DNA of 64,000 bases from an uncultured Clostridia bacterium (lineage in GTDB: Bacteria > Bacillota > Clostridia > Oscillospirales > Ruminococcaceae), in the NCBI GenBank assembly GCA_947383835.1, contig CANDEV010000010.1:29442-93441 (forward strand), in the 5' to 3' direction. The notes under the pieces are model-generated. The model saw nothing but the letters and a program-made list of their open reading frames with translations, searched no databases and had not been told where the DNA came from. Of this stretch, positions 21,882-29,876 are shown in pieces (the stretch's first letter is position 1; every line of letters begins with the position of its first letter). A program made the translations under genes and the position numbers.

Positions 21882-23849
21882 ATGGGAAAAATAATCGTAT
21901 CTGACAACAGCATCGGTTTTTCCATGCGTGACGAAATACTTACAGTGGAGGCATATGCCGAAAACTGCATACGTGTGCGTTCAACGAGGAACGGAAGGTT
22001 TTCCGATGAACGCTGGACTCTTAATGAACCTGCTGAAACGTCCGTTATTATTGAAGAAAAGGACGGCTGCGCCACGCTGCAAACAGGCATTCTGAAAGCG
22101 GAGATCACTCAGAGCTGGAACACTTACAACTTAGTATTTTACAAAAACGGCAATGAAATTCTGCGAACCGTCGAAGAGGGGGACGCGGTGCGCAGATTCA
22201 GCCACAGGACAGGCGATCTGTACCGTGCGAGAGTTTTGTTCGCGGCAAGAGAGGACGAGCATTTCTACGGTCTCGGACAGGAGCAGCAGGACTGGTTTGA
22301 CCGCAAGCACGGCTCATATGACCTTATCCACTACAACACTAAGTCTGTGATACCTTTTTTGTACTCCTCTCTCGGCTACGGCTTTTTGTGGAACAATCCC
22401 GCGCAGGGCAGATGTGAGCTTTCCAAAAACCACACCCTGTGGCAGGCGGACAGCGCGTATCAGATAGACTATCTAATACTTGCGGGAAATTCTCCTGCCG
22501 AGGTCATGAAGCTGTACAGCGATCTGACAGGCTATGCGCCTAAGTTTCCCGAATGGGCGGCAGGCTTCTGGCAGAGCAAGCTGCGGTATGAAAGTCAGGA
22601 GGATTTGCTGGAGGTCGCCCGTGAGTACAAAAAGCGCGGGATACCGCTTGACGCGATCGTTATTGATTATTTTCACTGGACGGAGCAGGGCGAATGGGAG
22701 TTTGAGCCAACGCTGTGGAACGATCCGAAATCCATGTGCAGCGAGCTTCGTGAAATGGGCATACGTCCCGTAGTTTCGATATGGCCGACGATAAATCCAA
22801 ACAGCAAATATTACGCCGAGATGAACGAGCGGAATATGCTTGTGCGGACGGAAAACGGACAGTACGGCACGTTTGAATTTTACGGGCAGCAGACCTTTAT
22901 CGACGTTACAAATCCGCAGACGCGGGAGTTTGTATGGGATAAGGTAAAGAAAAATTATTATGACTTTGGAATAAAGACCTTTTGGCTTGATGAGGCGGAA
23001 CCCGAAGTCCACCCGCAGCAATTCGATAATCTGAAATTCTATCTCGGAAACGGCGAGCAGACCGCTTTGCTGTATCCCTATTACTATTCGAAATGCTTCT
23101 ACGACGGATTGAAAGCCGAGGGTGAGGATGAGATCGCGCTGCTGACGAGAGCGGCGTTTATCGGCAGTCAGAAATTCGGAGCGATAGTCTGGAACGGTGA
23201 TATAGGTTCAAATTTCGCGGCGTTAAGGCAAAGTGTTGTGTCTGGACTTTCAATGGCTATGTGCGGTATTCCATGGTGGAACAGCGACATAGGCGGATTT
23301 TGGGGCGGAGATATCGAAAGCGATTATTTCAGAGAGCTTATCGTGCGCTGGTTCCAGTTCGGACTTTTCAGTCCTGTAATGCGCCTGCACGGTTCGCGCT
23401 TGAAAACAAAGGGACAGACCGACCGTCACCCCGGCGTTAAGGAAAGCAGCGGCGGCGACAATGAGATCTGGAGCTTCGGAGAGAGAAATTACGGAATAAT
23501 CAAGTCCATAATCGAGCTTCGGGAACGGCTCAAGCCCTACATACTAAACGCTATGAACGAAGCCTCGGAAAACGGGACTCCCGTTATGCGTCCTATGTTT
23601 TTCGATTTTTACAGCGACTCTGTCTGCTATGAGCTTGACGATCAGTATATGTTCGGTCCCGATATACTTTTCGCGCCGATACTTAATCAAGGACAGACTG
23701 TGAGAAGCGTTTATCTTCCTGCGGGAGAATGGGTACGTACCTCGGACAGATCTGTACACATCGGCGGCAAACATATTGACTGCGCAGCCGAGATCGACGA
23801 ATTTATTGCATTTGTAAGAAAAGGCGCGGACGTGTTGAACTGCTTTTAA
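21882..23849 (+). CDS. Glycoside hydrolase family 31 (alpha-xylosidase/alpha-glucosidase type)
   Basis: This 655-residue retaining alpha-glycosidase has no signal peptide, so it acts in the cytoplasm on imported oligosaccharides. The TIM barrel carries the nucleophile region FWLDEAEPEV (D370) and the acid/base WNGDIGSNF (D440), with GIPWWNSDIGGFWGG and MRLHGSRL further along, all diagnostic of GH31. Start ATG 21882 has AAAGGAG 7 nt upstream. It leads a run GH31-serine hydrolase-esterase with short spacers (15 and 19 nt). With GH5 and GH2 nearby, an alpha-xylosidase trimming xyloglucan fragments is the favoured role, but alpha-glucosidase activity is possible. Confidence 0.9.
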   Translation: MGKIIVSDNSIGFSMRDEILTVEAYAENCIRVRSTRNGRFSDERWTLNEPAETSVIIEEKDGCATLQTGILKAEITQSWNTYNLVFYKNGNEILRTVEEGDAVRRFSHRTGDLYRARVLFAAREDEHFYGLGQEQQDWFDRKHGSYDLIHYNTKSVIPFLYSSLGYGFLWNNPAQGRCELSKNHTLWQADSAYQIDYLILAGNSPAEVMKLYSDLTGYAPKFPEWAAGFWQSKLRYESQEDLLEVAREYKKRGIPLDAIVIDYFHWTEQGEWEFEPTLWNDPKSMCSELREMGIRPVVSIWPTINPNSKYYAEMNERNMLVRTENGQYGTFEFYGQQTFIDVTNPQTREFVWDKVKKNYYDFGIKTFWLDEAEPEVHPQQFDNLKFYLGNGEQTALLYPYYYSKCFYDGLKAEGEDEIALLTRAAFIGSQKFGAIVWNGDIGSNFAALRQSVVSGLSMAMCGIPWWNSDIGGFWGGDIESDYFRELIVRWFQFGLFSPVMRLHGSRLKTKGQTDRHPGVKESSGGDNEIWSFGERNYGIIKSIIELRERLKPYILNAMNEASENGTPVMRPMFFDFYSDSVCYELDDQYMFGPDILFAPILNQGQTVRSVYLPAGEWVRTSDRSVHIGGKHIDCAAEIDEFIAFVRKGADVLNCF

Positions 23850-23864
23850 AAGGGGGAATATCCG

Positions 23865-25037
23865 GTGAAAAATAAAATCAGCGAGCTTCTGAACACCGCT
23901 GTGAAAAACGGCGATACGGCAGGAGCCAACGTCCTTGTTTTAAAGGACGGAAAAGAAGTCGTCTACTGCGAAAGCGGTTTCCGCGACATAGAAAATAACG
24001 TACCAATGACGCGTGACACTATATTCAGACTGTATTCTCAAACAAAGCCCGTCACTGCTGCGGCAGTAATGCTGCTTGTTTCGCGGGGAAAAATTGACTT
24101 GAATGCTTGGCTTTCCGACTATATGCCCGACTACTCGGATATGTATGTGAATGTCGGCGGCGAACGCAGTCCTGCTGTCAATCATATCACAGTGGGAAAT
24201 CTTATGAATATGACCTCGGGAATTTCCTATCCCGAGGTTGGCAGCGAGGGCGGCAGGCAGAGCGGCAGCGTCTTTTGGACGATAGAAAGCCGTCTTTTTT
24301 TCGATAACCCCGTCACAACTGCGGAGTTTGCGGAAATGATGTCCCGAAACGATTTGTGCTTTGAGCCGGGGGAACGGTTTATGTACGGAGCTTCGGCGGA
24401 TATTCTCGGCGCGTTGGTTGAAAAGGTCAGCGGAATGTCCTTCCGTGATTTTCTTACGGAGAATTTTTTCGAACCGCTGGAAATGAACGATACTGATTTT
24501 TATGTCCCCGCGGAAAAATCAGCGCGGCTGGCAAAGGCTTACGACTATTCCGAAAACGGTCTTGCCGAGACCAGAACCAATTATCTGGGTCTGCGGTATG
24601 AGCGTGACGTGATCCCTGCGTTTCAATCGGGCGGAGCGGGACTTTGCTCCACGCTTGACGATTATTCCAAATTTGCCTCAATGCTTTTAAACGGCGGACA
24701 GTACTGCGACAGAAGCATTATGCCCGAAGCCGCAGTCAGACTGCTGACCTGCGGGGGACGGATTCCCCGCGGAAAGGAAATGCAATTGCAGGAGTGCTGG
24801 AGCTGGATGTCGGGCTACACTTACGGAAACCTGATGCGCGTGTGCGAGGACGAAAGCCGCGCAATGCTGTTCTCATCAAAAGGGGAGTACGGTTGGGACG
24901 GCTGGATGGGGACGTTCTTTTCCAACGAGCCTGCCCACGGTATCACTCTGCTTTTCGGAACGCAGCAGGCAGGCGTAGGCAGAACGGGAACGCTGGTAAG
25001 AAGTATCAAGAACGTTGTTATGAGTGAGCTTGCTTAA
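23865..25037 (+). CDS. Beta-lactamase-fold serine hydrolase (CubicO-like)
   Basis: This 390-residue class C beta-lactamase/DD-peptidase fold enzyme without signal peptide starts with GTG behind GGGGG. The active-site S-x-x-K is SQTK (S58-K61 in FRLYSQTKPVTA), the second motif is FMYGASADILGALVE with the Tyr-x-Ser arrangement, and the third HGI is found in AHGITLLFG. Lack of secretion argues against peptidoglycan or beta-lactam substrates. Its place between GH31 and an esterase suggests an esterase acting on acyl or acetyl substituents of sugars. The substrate is inferred from context only. Confidence 0.85.
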   Translation: MKNKISELLNTAVKNGDTAGANVLVLKDGKEVVYCESGFRDIENNVPMTRDTIFRLYSQTKPVTAAAVMLLVSRGKIDLNAWLSDYMPDYSDMYVNVGGERSPAVNHITVGNLMNMTSGISYPEVGSEGGRQSGSVFWTIESRLFFDNPVTTAEFAEMMSRNDLCFEPGERFMYGASADILGALVEKVSGMSFRDFLTENFFEPLEMNDTDFYVPAEKSARLAKAYDYSENGLAETRTNYLGLRYERDVIPAFQSGGAGLCSTLDDYSKFASMLLNGGQYCDRSIMPEAAVRLLTCGGRIPRGKEMQLQECWSWMSGYTYGNLMRVCEDESRAMLFSSKGEYGWDGWMGTFFSNEPAHGITLLFGTQQAGVGRTGTLVRSIKNVVMSELA

Positions 25038-25056
25038 AAATTTAAAAGGAGGACAC

Positions 25057-25902
25057 ATGATCATGTTGGTTGAAATTTTTAAGATATCCGCGCAGGGCTC
25101 GGGAGAAAACGCCAAACTGCGAACCTATATAATCGACAGCTCGGATCAGCTGAAATATAACAAACGTCCGCTTGTGCTTATATGCCCCGGTGGAGGGTAC
25201 GGGTTTGTAAGCGACCGTGAAGCGGAGGTCATGGCTTTGCAGTTTACGGCAATGGGCTATCATGCGGCGGTTCTGACTTATTCCACCTGTCCCGCACGGT
25301 ATCCTACACAGATACTGGAGGTCGCGCAGGCTTGGAGTATCATACGCGAAAATGCCGGAAAGTGGAACGTTATTCCCGATAAAATTGTAATTCTCGGCTG
25401 TTCGGCAGGAGGACATCTTGCTGCAAGTTATTCTCTTTTCTGCGGCGAGGAGCATATTACGAATTCTGTGGGACTGACCGCCGATGAGCTTCGTCCCGCG
25501 GGAATGATACTTTGCTATCCCGTTATAACCTCGGGTGAGTTTTCACACCGCGATTCTTTTTCGGCTTTGTTGGGCGGCGATTATAATGATCTTCTCGGCA
25601 CGGAGCTTCTGGAAAAGGTTTCACTTGAAAAGCAGGTCACGGAAAATACGCCTCCCGCCTTTATATGGCATACCTATACCGACAATGTTGTACCTGTGGA
25701 AAACTCTCTTTTGTTTGCGGCGGCATTGAGAAAAAAGAACGTCAATTGTGAACTGCACATCTTTCCCGACGGCGGACACGGTCTGGGACTTGCAAACGAA
25801 ATGTCTCAGGACAGCTGCGGCTGGGGCGTTCAGGAGGAGTGCAGGATATGGATAAAGCTTGCCGAGGTATGGCTGAAAAACAAATTCGGAATAGAAGAAT
25901 AA
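25057..25902 (+). CDS. Alpha/beta-hydrolase, acetyl-esterase-like (BD-FAE type)
   Basis: This 281-residue cytoplasmic esterase has the oxyanion region ICPGGGYGFVSDREAE, the nucleophile elbow ILGCSAGGHLAASY (GxSxGG), the Asp near HTYTDNVVPVENS and the catalytic His in PDGGHGLGLA. This is the pattern of BD-FAE/acetyl-xylan-esterase-like hydrolases that remove acetyl groups from oligosaccharides. AGGAGG lies before ATG 25057 (4 nt) and ATG 25063 (10 nt); both starts are possible. It ends the GH31 transcription unit, 105 bp before the AraC gene. Confidence 0.85.
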   Translation: MIMLVEIFKISAQGSGENAKLRTYIIDSSDQLKYNKRPLVLICPGGGYGFVSDREAEVMALQFTAMGYHAAVLTYSTCPARYPTQILEVAQAWSIIRENAGKWNVIPDKIVILGCSAGGHLAASYSLFCGEEHITNSVGLTADELRPAGMILCYPVITSGEFSHRDSFSALLGGDYNDLLGTELLEKVSLEKQVTENTPPAFIWHTYTDNVVPVENSLLFAAALRKKNVNCELHIFPDGGHGLGLANEMSQDSCGWGVQEECRIWIKLAEVWLKNKFGIEE

Positions 25903-25923
25903 GCTGATGTGCAATAGCACAAA

Positions 25924-25980
25924 AAGTCGCCAAGCCGTGCATAAAAAGTCATTGAAAGCCGCATTTTAATATGGTAAAAT
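25924..25980 (+). promoter_or_regulatory. AraC-gene promoter with two 22-bp-spaced half-sites
   Basis: AAGTCGCCAAG (25924-25934) and AAGTCATTGAA (25946-25956) start exactly 22 bp apart. The second overlaps the -35 TTGAAA (25952-25957), followed after 17 bp by TAAAAT (25975-25980). The same arrangement occurs before the GH5 and GH2 genes. Confidence 0.7.
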
Positions 25981-26006
25981 GAATTAAAAATAAAAGGCGG
26001 GATATA

Positions 26007-26792
26007 ATGGAAATAGGTACGATAGGCTATAATCATTCCCATAATTCTGAATTTATTATGGACAGACCCAACGGTATAGGCTGCCCGCTTCTTCTTCTGA
26101 TAAAAACTCCCGCGTTATTTGAGATCGACGGGGTAAGACACATCGTCAAGGAAAACTCGTTTATCTTTTTTTCGGGAAAGCTCCCATGCAAATACGGCAG
26201 TCTGAACGGCGTGTACACCGACGACTGGATATTTTTCAGAATGAAGTCCGAGGACGAAGAGTTCCTTGCCGAACTTGAGATCCCGATTGACACAATCGTA
26301 CATCTCGGCAATATTGAGGAACTTTCCCGTATCATTCATATCCTCACCTATGAACATTATTCCGCCGGGCTTTTTCATCAAGAGATCGAGGAACGCTACG
26401 TTGAGATATTGTTCATGAAGCTCAGCAGAATACTTAAGGATAAGTCCTATCTTTCAGACAGCGCTCTTTCCGAGCGCAACAACAAGCTTGTTTACATCAG
26501 AAACCAAATTTACATTGCTCCGGAAAGCATACCCGATGTTGACGGACTGGCTGCGGAAGCCTGCATGAGCCGTTCGGGCTTTCAGCATCTGTACAAAAAA
26601 CTGTTCGGTGTAAGTGTTATTAACGATGTTATAAACGGAAGGATAGAAAATGCGAAACGACTGCTTTCCTCAACAAATCTTACCGTAAGTGAGATCGCCG
26701 TTAAATGCGGTTACAGAAACGAATATAATTTTATGCGTCAGTTCAAAAGCAGGTGCGGTCAGACTCCAACCGAATACAGAAACTGCATATGA
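26007..26792 (+). CDS. AraC family transcriptional regulator
   Basis: This 261-residue regulator has an N-terminal cupin-like sensor (residues about 20-150, with LLIKTPALFEIDGVRHIVKE, then ENSFIFFSG) and a C-terminal double helix-turn-helix (about 165-260: GLAAEACMSRSGFQHLYKKL, FGVSVINDVINGRIENAKRL, EIAVKCGYRNEYNFMRQFKS). This layout is typical of activators of sugar-utilisation genes. It is a paralog of the 32631 product, sharing the sensor and the unusual early His-rich opening. It lies between the GH31 and GH5 units and has a terminator of its own. It probably activates GH5 and itself through the paired AAGTC sites. Confidence 0.9.
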   Translation: MEIGTIGYNHSHNSEFIMDRPNGIGCPLLLLIKTPALFEIDGVRHIVKENSFIFFSGKLPCKYGSLNGVYTDDWIFFRMKSEDEEFLAELEIPIDTIVHLGNIEELSRIIHILTYEHYSAGLFHQEIEERYVEILFMKLSRILKDKSYLSDSALSERNNKLVYIRNQIYIAPESIPDVDGLAAEACMSRSGFQHLYKKLFGVSVINDVINGRIENAKRLLSSTNLTVSEIAVKCGYRNEYNFMRQFKSRCGQTPTEYRNCI

Positions 26793-26798
26793 TAATCA

Positions 26799-26830
26799 GC
26801 CTCTTCGGAACCTTTCCGAAGAGGCTTTTG
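26799..26830 (+). terminator. Terminator of the AraC gene
   Basis: CCTCTTCGG pairs with CCGAAGAGG over AACCTTT and is followed by CTTTTGC. Confidence 0.75.
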
Positions 26831-26836
26831 CATAAT

Positions 26837-26892
26837 AAGTCACTAAGTTCGGCTTGTTAAGGTATTGAATTTTTGTGCTGTTATATTATAAT
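26837..26892 (+). promoter_or_regulatory. GH5 promoter with two 22-bp-spaced AraC-type half-sites
   Basis: AAGTCACTAAG (26837-26847) and AAGGTATTGAA (26859-26869) begin 22 bp apart; the second overlaps the -35 TTGAAT (26865-26870). TATAAT (26887-26892) follows after 16 bp. Order, spacing and overlap match the AraC promoter at 25924. Confidence 0.7.
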
Positions 26893-26924
26893 ATTAATAA
26901 TTAATATGCAAAGGAGCAGTTCGT

Positions 26925-28061
26925 ATGAAAAAGGTAAAATTTTTATCTTCGGTAATTGCTTTTTCATTGGCAGCCGCGCTGCTTGCGGGGTGCGGTGAAG
27001 AGAAAGGTGAGGTGCGTGATATGTCAACTATGGAGATCGTACAGGACATGGGCGTCGGCATTAATCTCGGCAATACCTTTGAGGCAACAGGGCATGGCAA
27101 CACTGTTCAGGCTTACGAAACTGCCTGGGGAAGTCCTGTGATCACTCAGGAAATGATCCAAGGCTATGCCGACTGCGGCTTCGGGGTGCTTCGTGTGCCT
27201 GTGGCGTGGTCAAATATGATGTCGGGAGATTATGACATAAGTCCCGAATATATGGCGAGAGTCACGGAAGTCGTTGGCTGGGCTCTTGACAGCGGAATGT
27301 ATGTTATTCTTAACATTCACTGGGACGGCGGTTGGTTTGCACGTTTTGCAAAGGAGGAGGACAGAGACGAGTGCTTCTACAAATACGAGAGGATATGGAC
27401 TCAGCTTTGCGAGCAGTATAAAAATTACAGCGACCGTTTGATGTTTGAGTCGCTCAACGAAGAGGGCGGCTGGGAAGAGATATGGAACCGTTACAGCAAC
27501 GAAGGCGACAAGGAGCTTTCCTACAGCATACTTAACGACATGAATCAGCGCTTTGTAAATATTGTCAGAAAATCGGGCGGCAACAATAAAAAGCGTCATC
27601 TGCTTATCGCAGGCTACAATACCGATATTGAGCTGACCTGCGATCCGCTTTACAAAATGCCTGACGACCCTATGGGACGATGCGCGGTCTCGGTGCATTA
27701 CTACACGCCGTCTACCTTTGCAATTCTTGACAAGGACGCGGAATGGGGCAAGGCGCAGACCGAATGGGGTTCTGAGGCGGATATTGCCGAGCTTAACAAA
27801 AATATGGATATGCTGAAAACGACTTTTGTTGATAAGGGCGTACCCGTAATTATCGGTGAATTTGCCGCGGCAACAAAAAACAAGACAGAGGAAATGGTGC
27901 GGCTGTACATTTCATCTGTATGCGAAGCGGGCTATACAAGAGGTATGTGTCCGGTTTTATGGGACATAACCGACGTGTGTTATATAAGACGTGAGGCAAA
28001 ATTCAGGGATCCCGTTTTGCTTGAGGAGCTTATGGCTGTAAAAGAGCTTGAACGAAATTAA
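26925..28061 (+). CDS. Glycoside hydrolase family 5 endoglucanase-like lipoprotein
   Basis: This 378-residue extracellular, membrane-anchored glucanase has a lipoprotein signal (lipobox LLAGC near residue 23) followed by a GH5 barrel: GVGINLGNTFEATG, FGVLRVPVAW, ILNIHWDGGWFA, the acid/base E179 in FESLNEEGGW and the nucleophile E312 in IIGEFAAAT. Subfamily features (NLGNTFEA, VSVHYYTP) point to the GH5_2/GH5_4 cellulase-xyloglucanase group. The acid/base motif is Asn-Glu-Glu instead of the usual Asn-Glu-Pro. There is no carbohydrate-binding module. AGGAG precedes the ATG. A sugar-binding lipoprotein follows 22 nt downstream, so both work at the cell surface. Confidence 0.88.
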   Translation: MKKVKFLSSVIAFSLAAALLAGCGEEKGEVRDMSTMEIVQDMGVGINLGNTFEATGHGNTVQAYETAWGSPVITQEMIQGYADCGFGVLRVPVAWSNMMSGDYDISPEYMARVTEVVGWALDSGMYVILNIHWDGGWFARFAKEEDRDECFYKYERIWTQLCEQYKNYSDRLMFESLNEEGGWEEIWNRYSNEGDKELSYSILNDMNQRFVNIVRKSGGNNKKRHLLIAGYNTDIELTCDPLYKMPDDPMGRCAVSVHYYTPSTFAILDKDAEWGKAQTEWGSEADIAELNKNMDMLKTTFVDKGVPVIIGEFAAATKNKTEEMVRLYISSVCEAGYTRGMCPVLWDITDVCYIRREAKFRDPVLLEELMAVKELERN

Positions 28062-28083
28062 AATTTATTTAAGGAGGAGCATT

Positions 28084-29514
28084 ATGAAAAATCACAAAAG
28101 AGCATTGACGTTTGCGTTGGCAGTATCCGTGACGACAGGGCTTTCAGCCTGTTCGGACGACGGCGGAGAGCACGGCTATCTCAACGCAACCGAAACCACT
28201 ACGCAGCAGACGGTCGCCCTTAATACCGAAACCCTTGCGGCAGAGGAAGAGGAACAGGTCGCTGAGCTGACAGACAGCCTGACCGACACGGAGCTTGAAA
28301 ATAAAAACATAAAGTGGATGGCATTCTGGGATCCCTGGCATCCTACAGGACAAGGCAACAGCAAGCCTGTTGCGGTAGAGCTTTTCGAGAAAAAATACGG
28401 CGGGACGATCGAATATTATCCTACAACATGGGCAAATATGGCGAACGACCTTTCCACAAGTGTTCTCGGCGGCGAAGGAATAGATTTCTTTCCCGGTATG
28501 GATTCAATTCCCAAATACGTTATTTCGGGAATGATGCAGAGCTATGACGATTATATCAGCTGGGAAAGTCCTCTTTGGAAAAGCGTTAAGGAGCTGAACG
28601 ATTCGTACATGATCGGCGGCAGCCATTACGCGATGATATGCGATATAACAGAGGGTTATGTTGTTTACTACAACCGCAAGACTATCGAAGAAATGGGCTA
28701 TGACGACCCCGCGGAGCTTTACGCAAACGGCGAATGGACCATGAAAAAATTTAAAAGTATGCTTACGGATTTTGTTGACGAGGAGGAAGGGCGCTACGGT
28801 CTTGACGGTTGGTTCAACTCTACGCCGCTTTATGAGGCTTTCGGTGTTCCTACTGTATCTATAAAGGACGGTAAGGTTTCTAACAATCTTAACGATCCGA
28901 ATTTAGGTCGAGCAATGGAGTATCAGTACGAACTGTACAGGAACGGACTTATTCTTGATAAATCGCTTTTCGGCTGGAATCCTCAGATACAGTACATCGG
29001 CGAGGGCAAGGAGCTTTTCTATATAGGCGGAATGTACGAGCTTACAAAGGCTCCCGAAATATGGACCATAACCTTCGGCGAGATCGAGGACGTTATGTTT
29101 GTGCCTATTCCGAAGGACGAGGAAGCTGACAAATATTACTACAACGCCCAGTATGAATACAGCTACAATCTTTGCACAGGCGCGCAGAATCCTATCGGAA
29201 CAACACTGTTTATGGAATGCGTTATTGCGGCGCAGCAGGACGAAAACGCCGTAAAAATAAACGATAACAAGTATAAGAACGACTACGGCTGGTCCGAGGA
29301 AATGGTCGATATGGCGCATGAGGTCAAAAGGCTCAGCATGGAAAACCCTGTATGGGACTGCTATAACGGACTTAACAGCGACATGGTTACCCTCATTGGC
29401 GACAGCATAAACAAGCCTTTTGGCGGTGAGGAATGGCATACTACACGCGAATCGGTATATGACGTTGTACAGCTGGGAATCGACGAAATAAACGCTCAGA
29501 TACAGCAAAAATAA
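28084..29514 (+). CDS. Extracellular family-1 solute-binding lipoprotein (sugar type)
   Basis: This 476-residue lipoprotein starts MKNHKRALTFALAVSVTTGL with lipobox LSAC (Cys 21). A Thr/Glu-rich linker of about 60 residues precedes the binding domain, which shows NIKWMAFWDPWHPTGQ, VELFEKKYGGTIEYYPTTWA, YVVYYNRKTIEEMGYDDPAE and LYANGEWTMKKFKSML, the pattern of carbohydrate-binding ABC proteins. No permease genes are adjacent, so the transporter core lies elsewhere or the protein serves only to hold glycans at the surface. Start ATG 28084 has AGGAGG 6 nt upstream. It is in one transcription unit with GH5 and is followed by a terminator. Confidence 0.88.
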   Translation: MKNHKRALTFALAVSVTTGLSACSDDGGEHGYLNATETTTQQTVALNTETLAAEEEEQVAELTDSLTDTELENKNIKWMAFWDPWHPTGQGNSKPVAVELFEKKYGGTIEYYPTTWANMANDLSTSVLGGEGIDFFPGMDSIPKYVISGMMQSYDDYISWESPLWKSVKELNDSYMIGGSHYAMICDITEGYVVYYNRKTIEEMGYDDPAELYANGEWTMKKFKSMLTDFVDEEEGRYGLDGWFNSTPLYEAFGVPTVSIKDGKVSNNLNDPNLGRAMEYQYELYRNGLILDKSLFGWNPQIQYIGEGKELFYIGGMYELTKAPEIWTITFGEIEDVMFVPIPKDEEADKYYYNAQYEYSYNLCTGAQNPIGTTLFMECVIAAQQDENAVKINDNKYKNDYGWSEEMVDMAHEVKRLSMENPVWDCYNGLNSDMVTLIGDSINKPFGGEEWHTTRESVYDVVQLGIDEINAQIQQK

Positions 29515-29542
29515 CCTCTTATATAGTTCTTCATTTTCCTCG

Positions 29543-29577
29543 GCTCCGCTCGTATATTTGCGAGCGGAGCTTATTTT
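29543..29577 (+). terminator. Terminator of the GH5-binding protein unit
   Basis: GCTCCGCTCG pairs perfectly with CGAGCGGAGC over TATATTTG and is followed by TTATTTTG. Between here and 29876 I see only this and the opposing terminator at 29722; no gene. Confidence 0.8.
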
Positions 29578-29721
29578 GTATCATAAATCTGATGTGCCGC
29601 TAACGATTTATAAAAATATTTTGTTAAATTTTGTCGGTCAAATTTGCAGAAAATGCCTTTATAACAAATTTGATTTTTTTGATGAATTACCGTATTGATA
29701 TTTTATGTAAAAAAATTTCCG

Positions 29722-29772
29722 CAAACAAAAATCCTCCAAGCTTCAAAACTAAGCCGGAGGATTTTTGCTTGG
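29722..29772 (-). terminator. Terminator of the GH2 gene
   Basis: AAAAATCCTCC pairs with GGAGGATTTTT, with extended A/T-rich ends (CAAACAAA/TTGCTTGG) and an 18-nt loop. It is oriented after the GH2 gene on the minus strand, with its T-run in the 3' arm. Confidence 0.7.
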
Positions 29773-29876
29773 TAATTTCACCTGCCAAATACATCGTTTT
29801 TTTATTTTATTCTCTTATGAAATACATATTTGCTTATAAAAATCTGAATTTTCAAGATAAATCAAAAAAGTAACAA

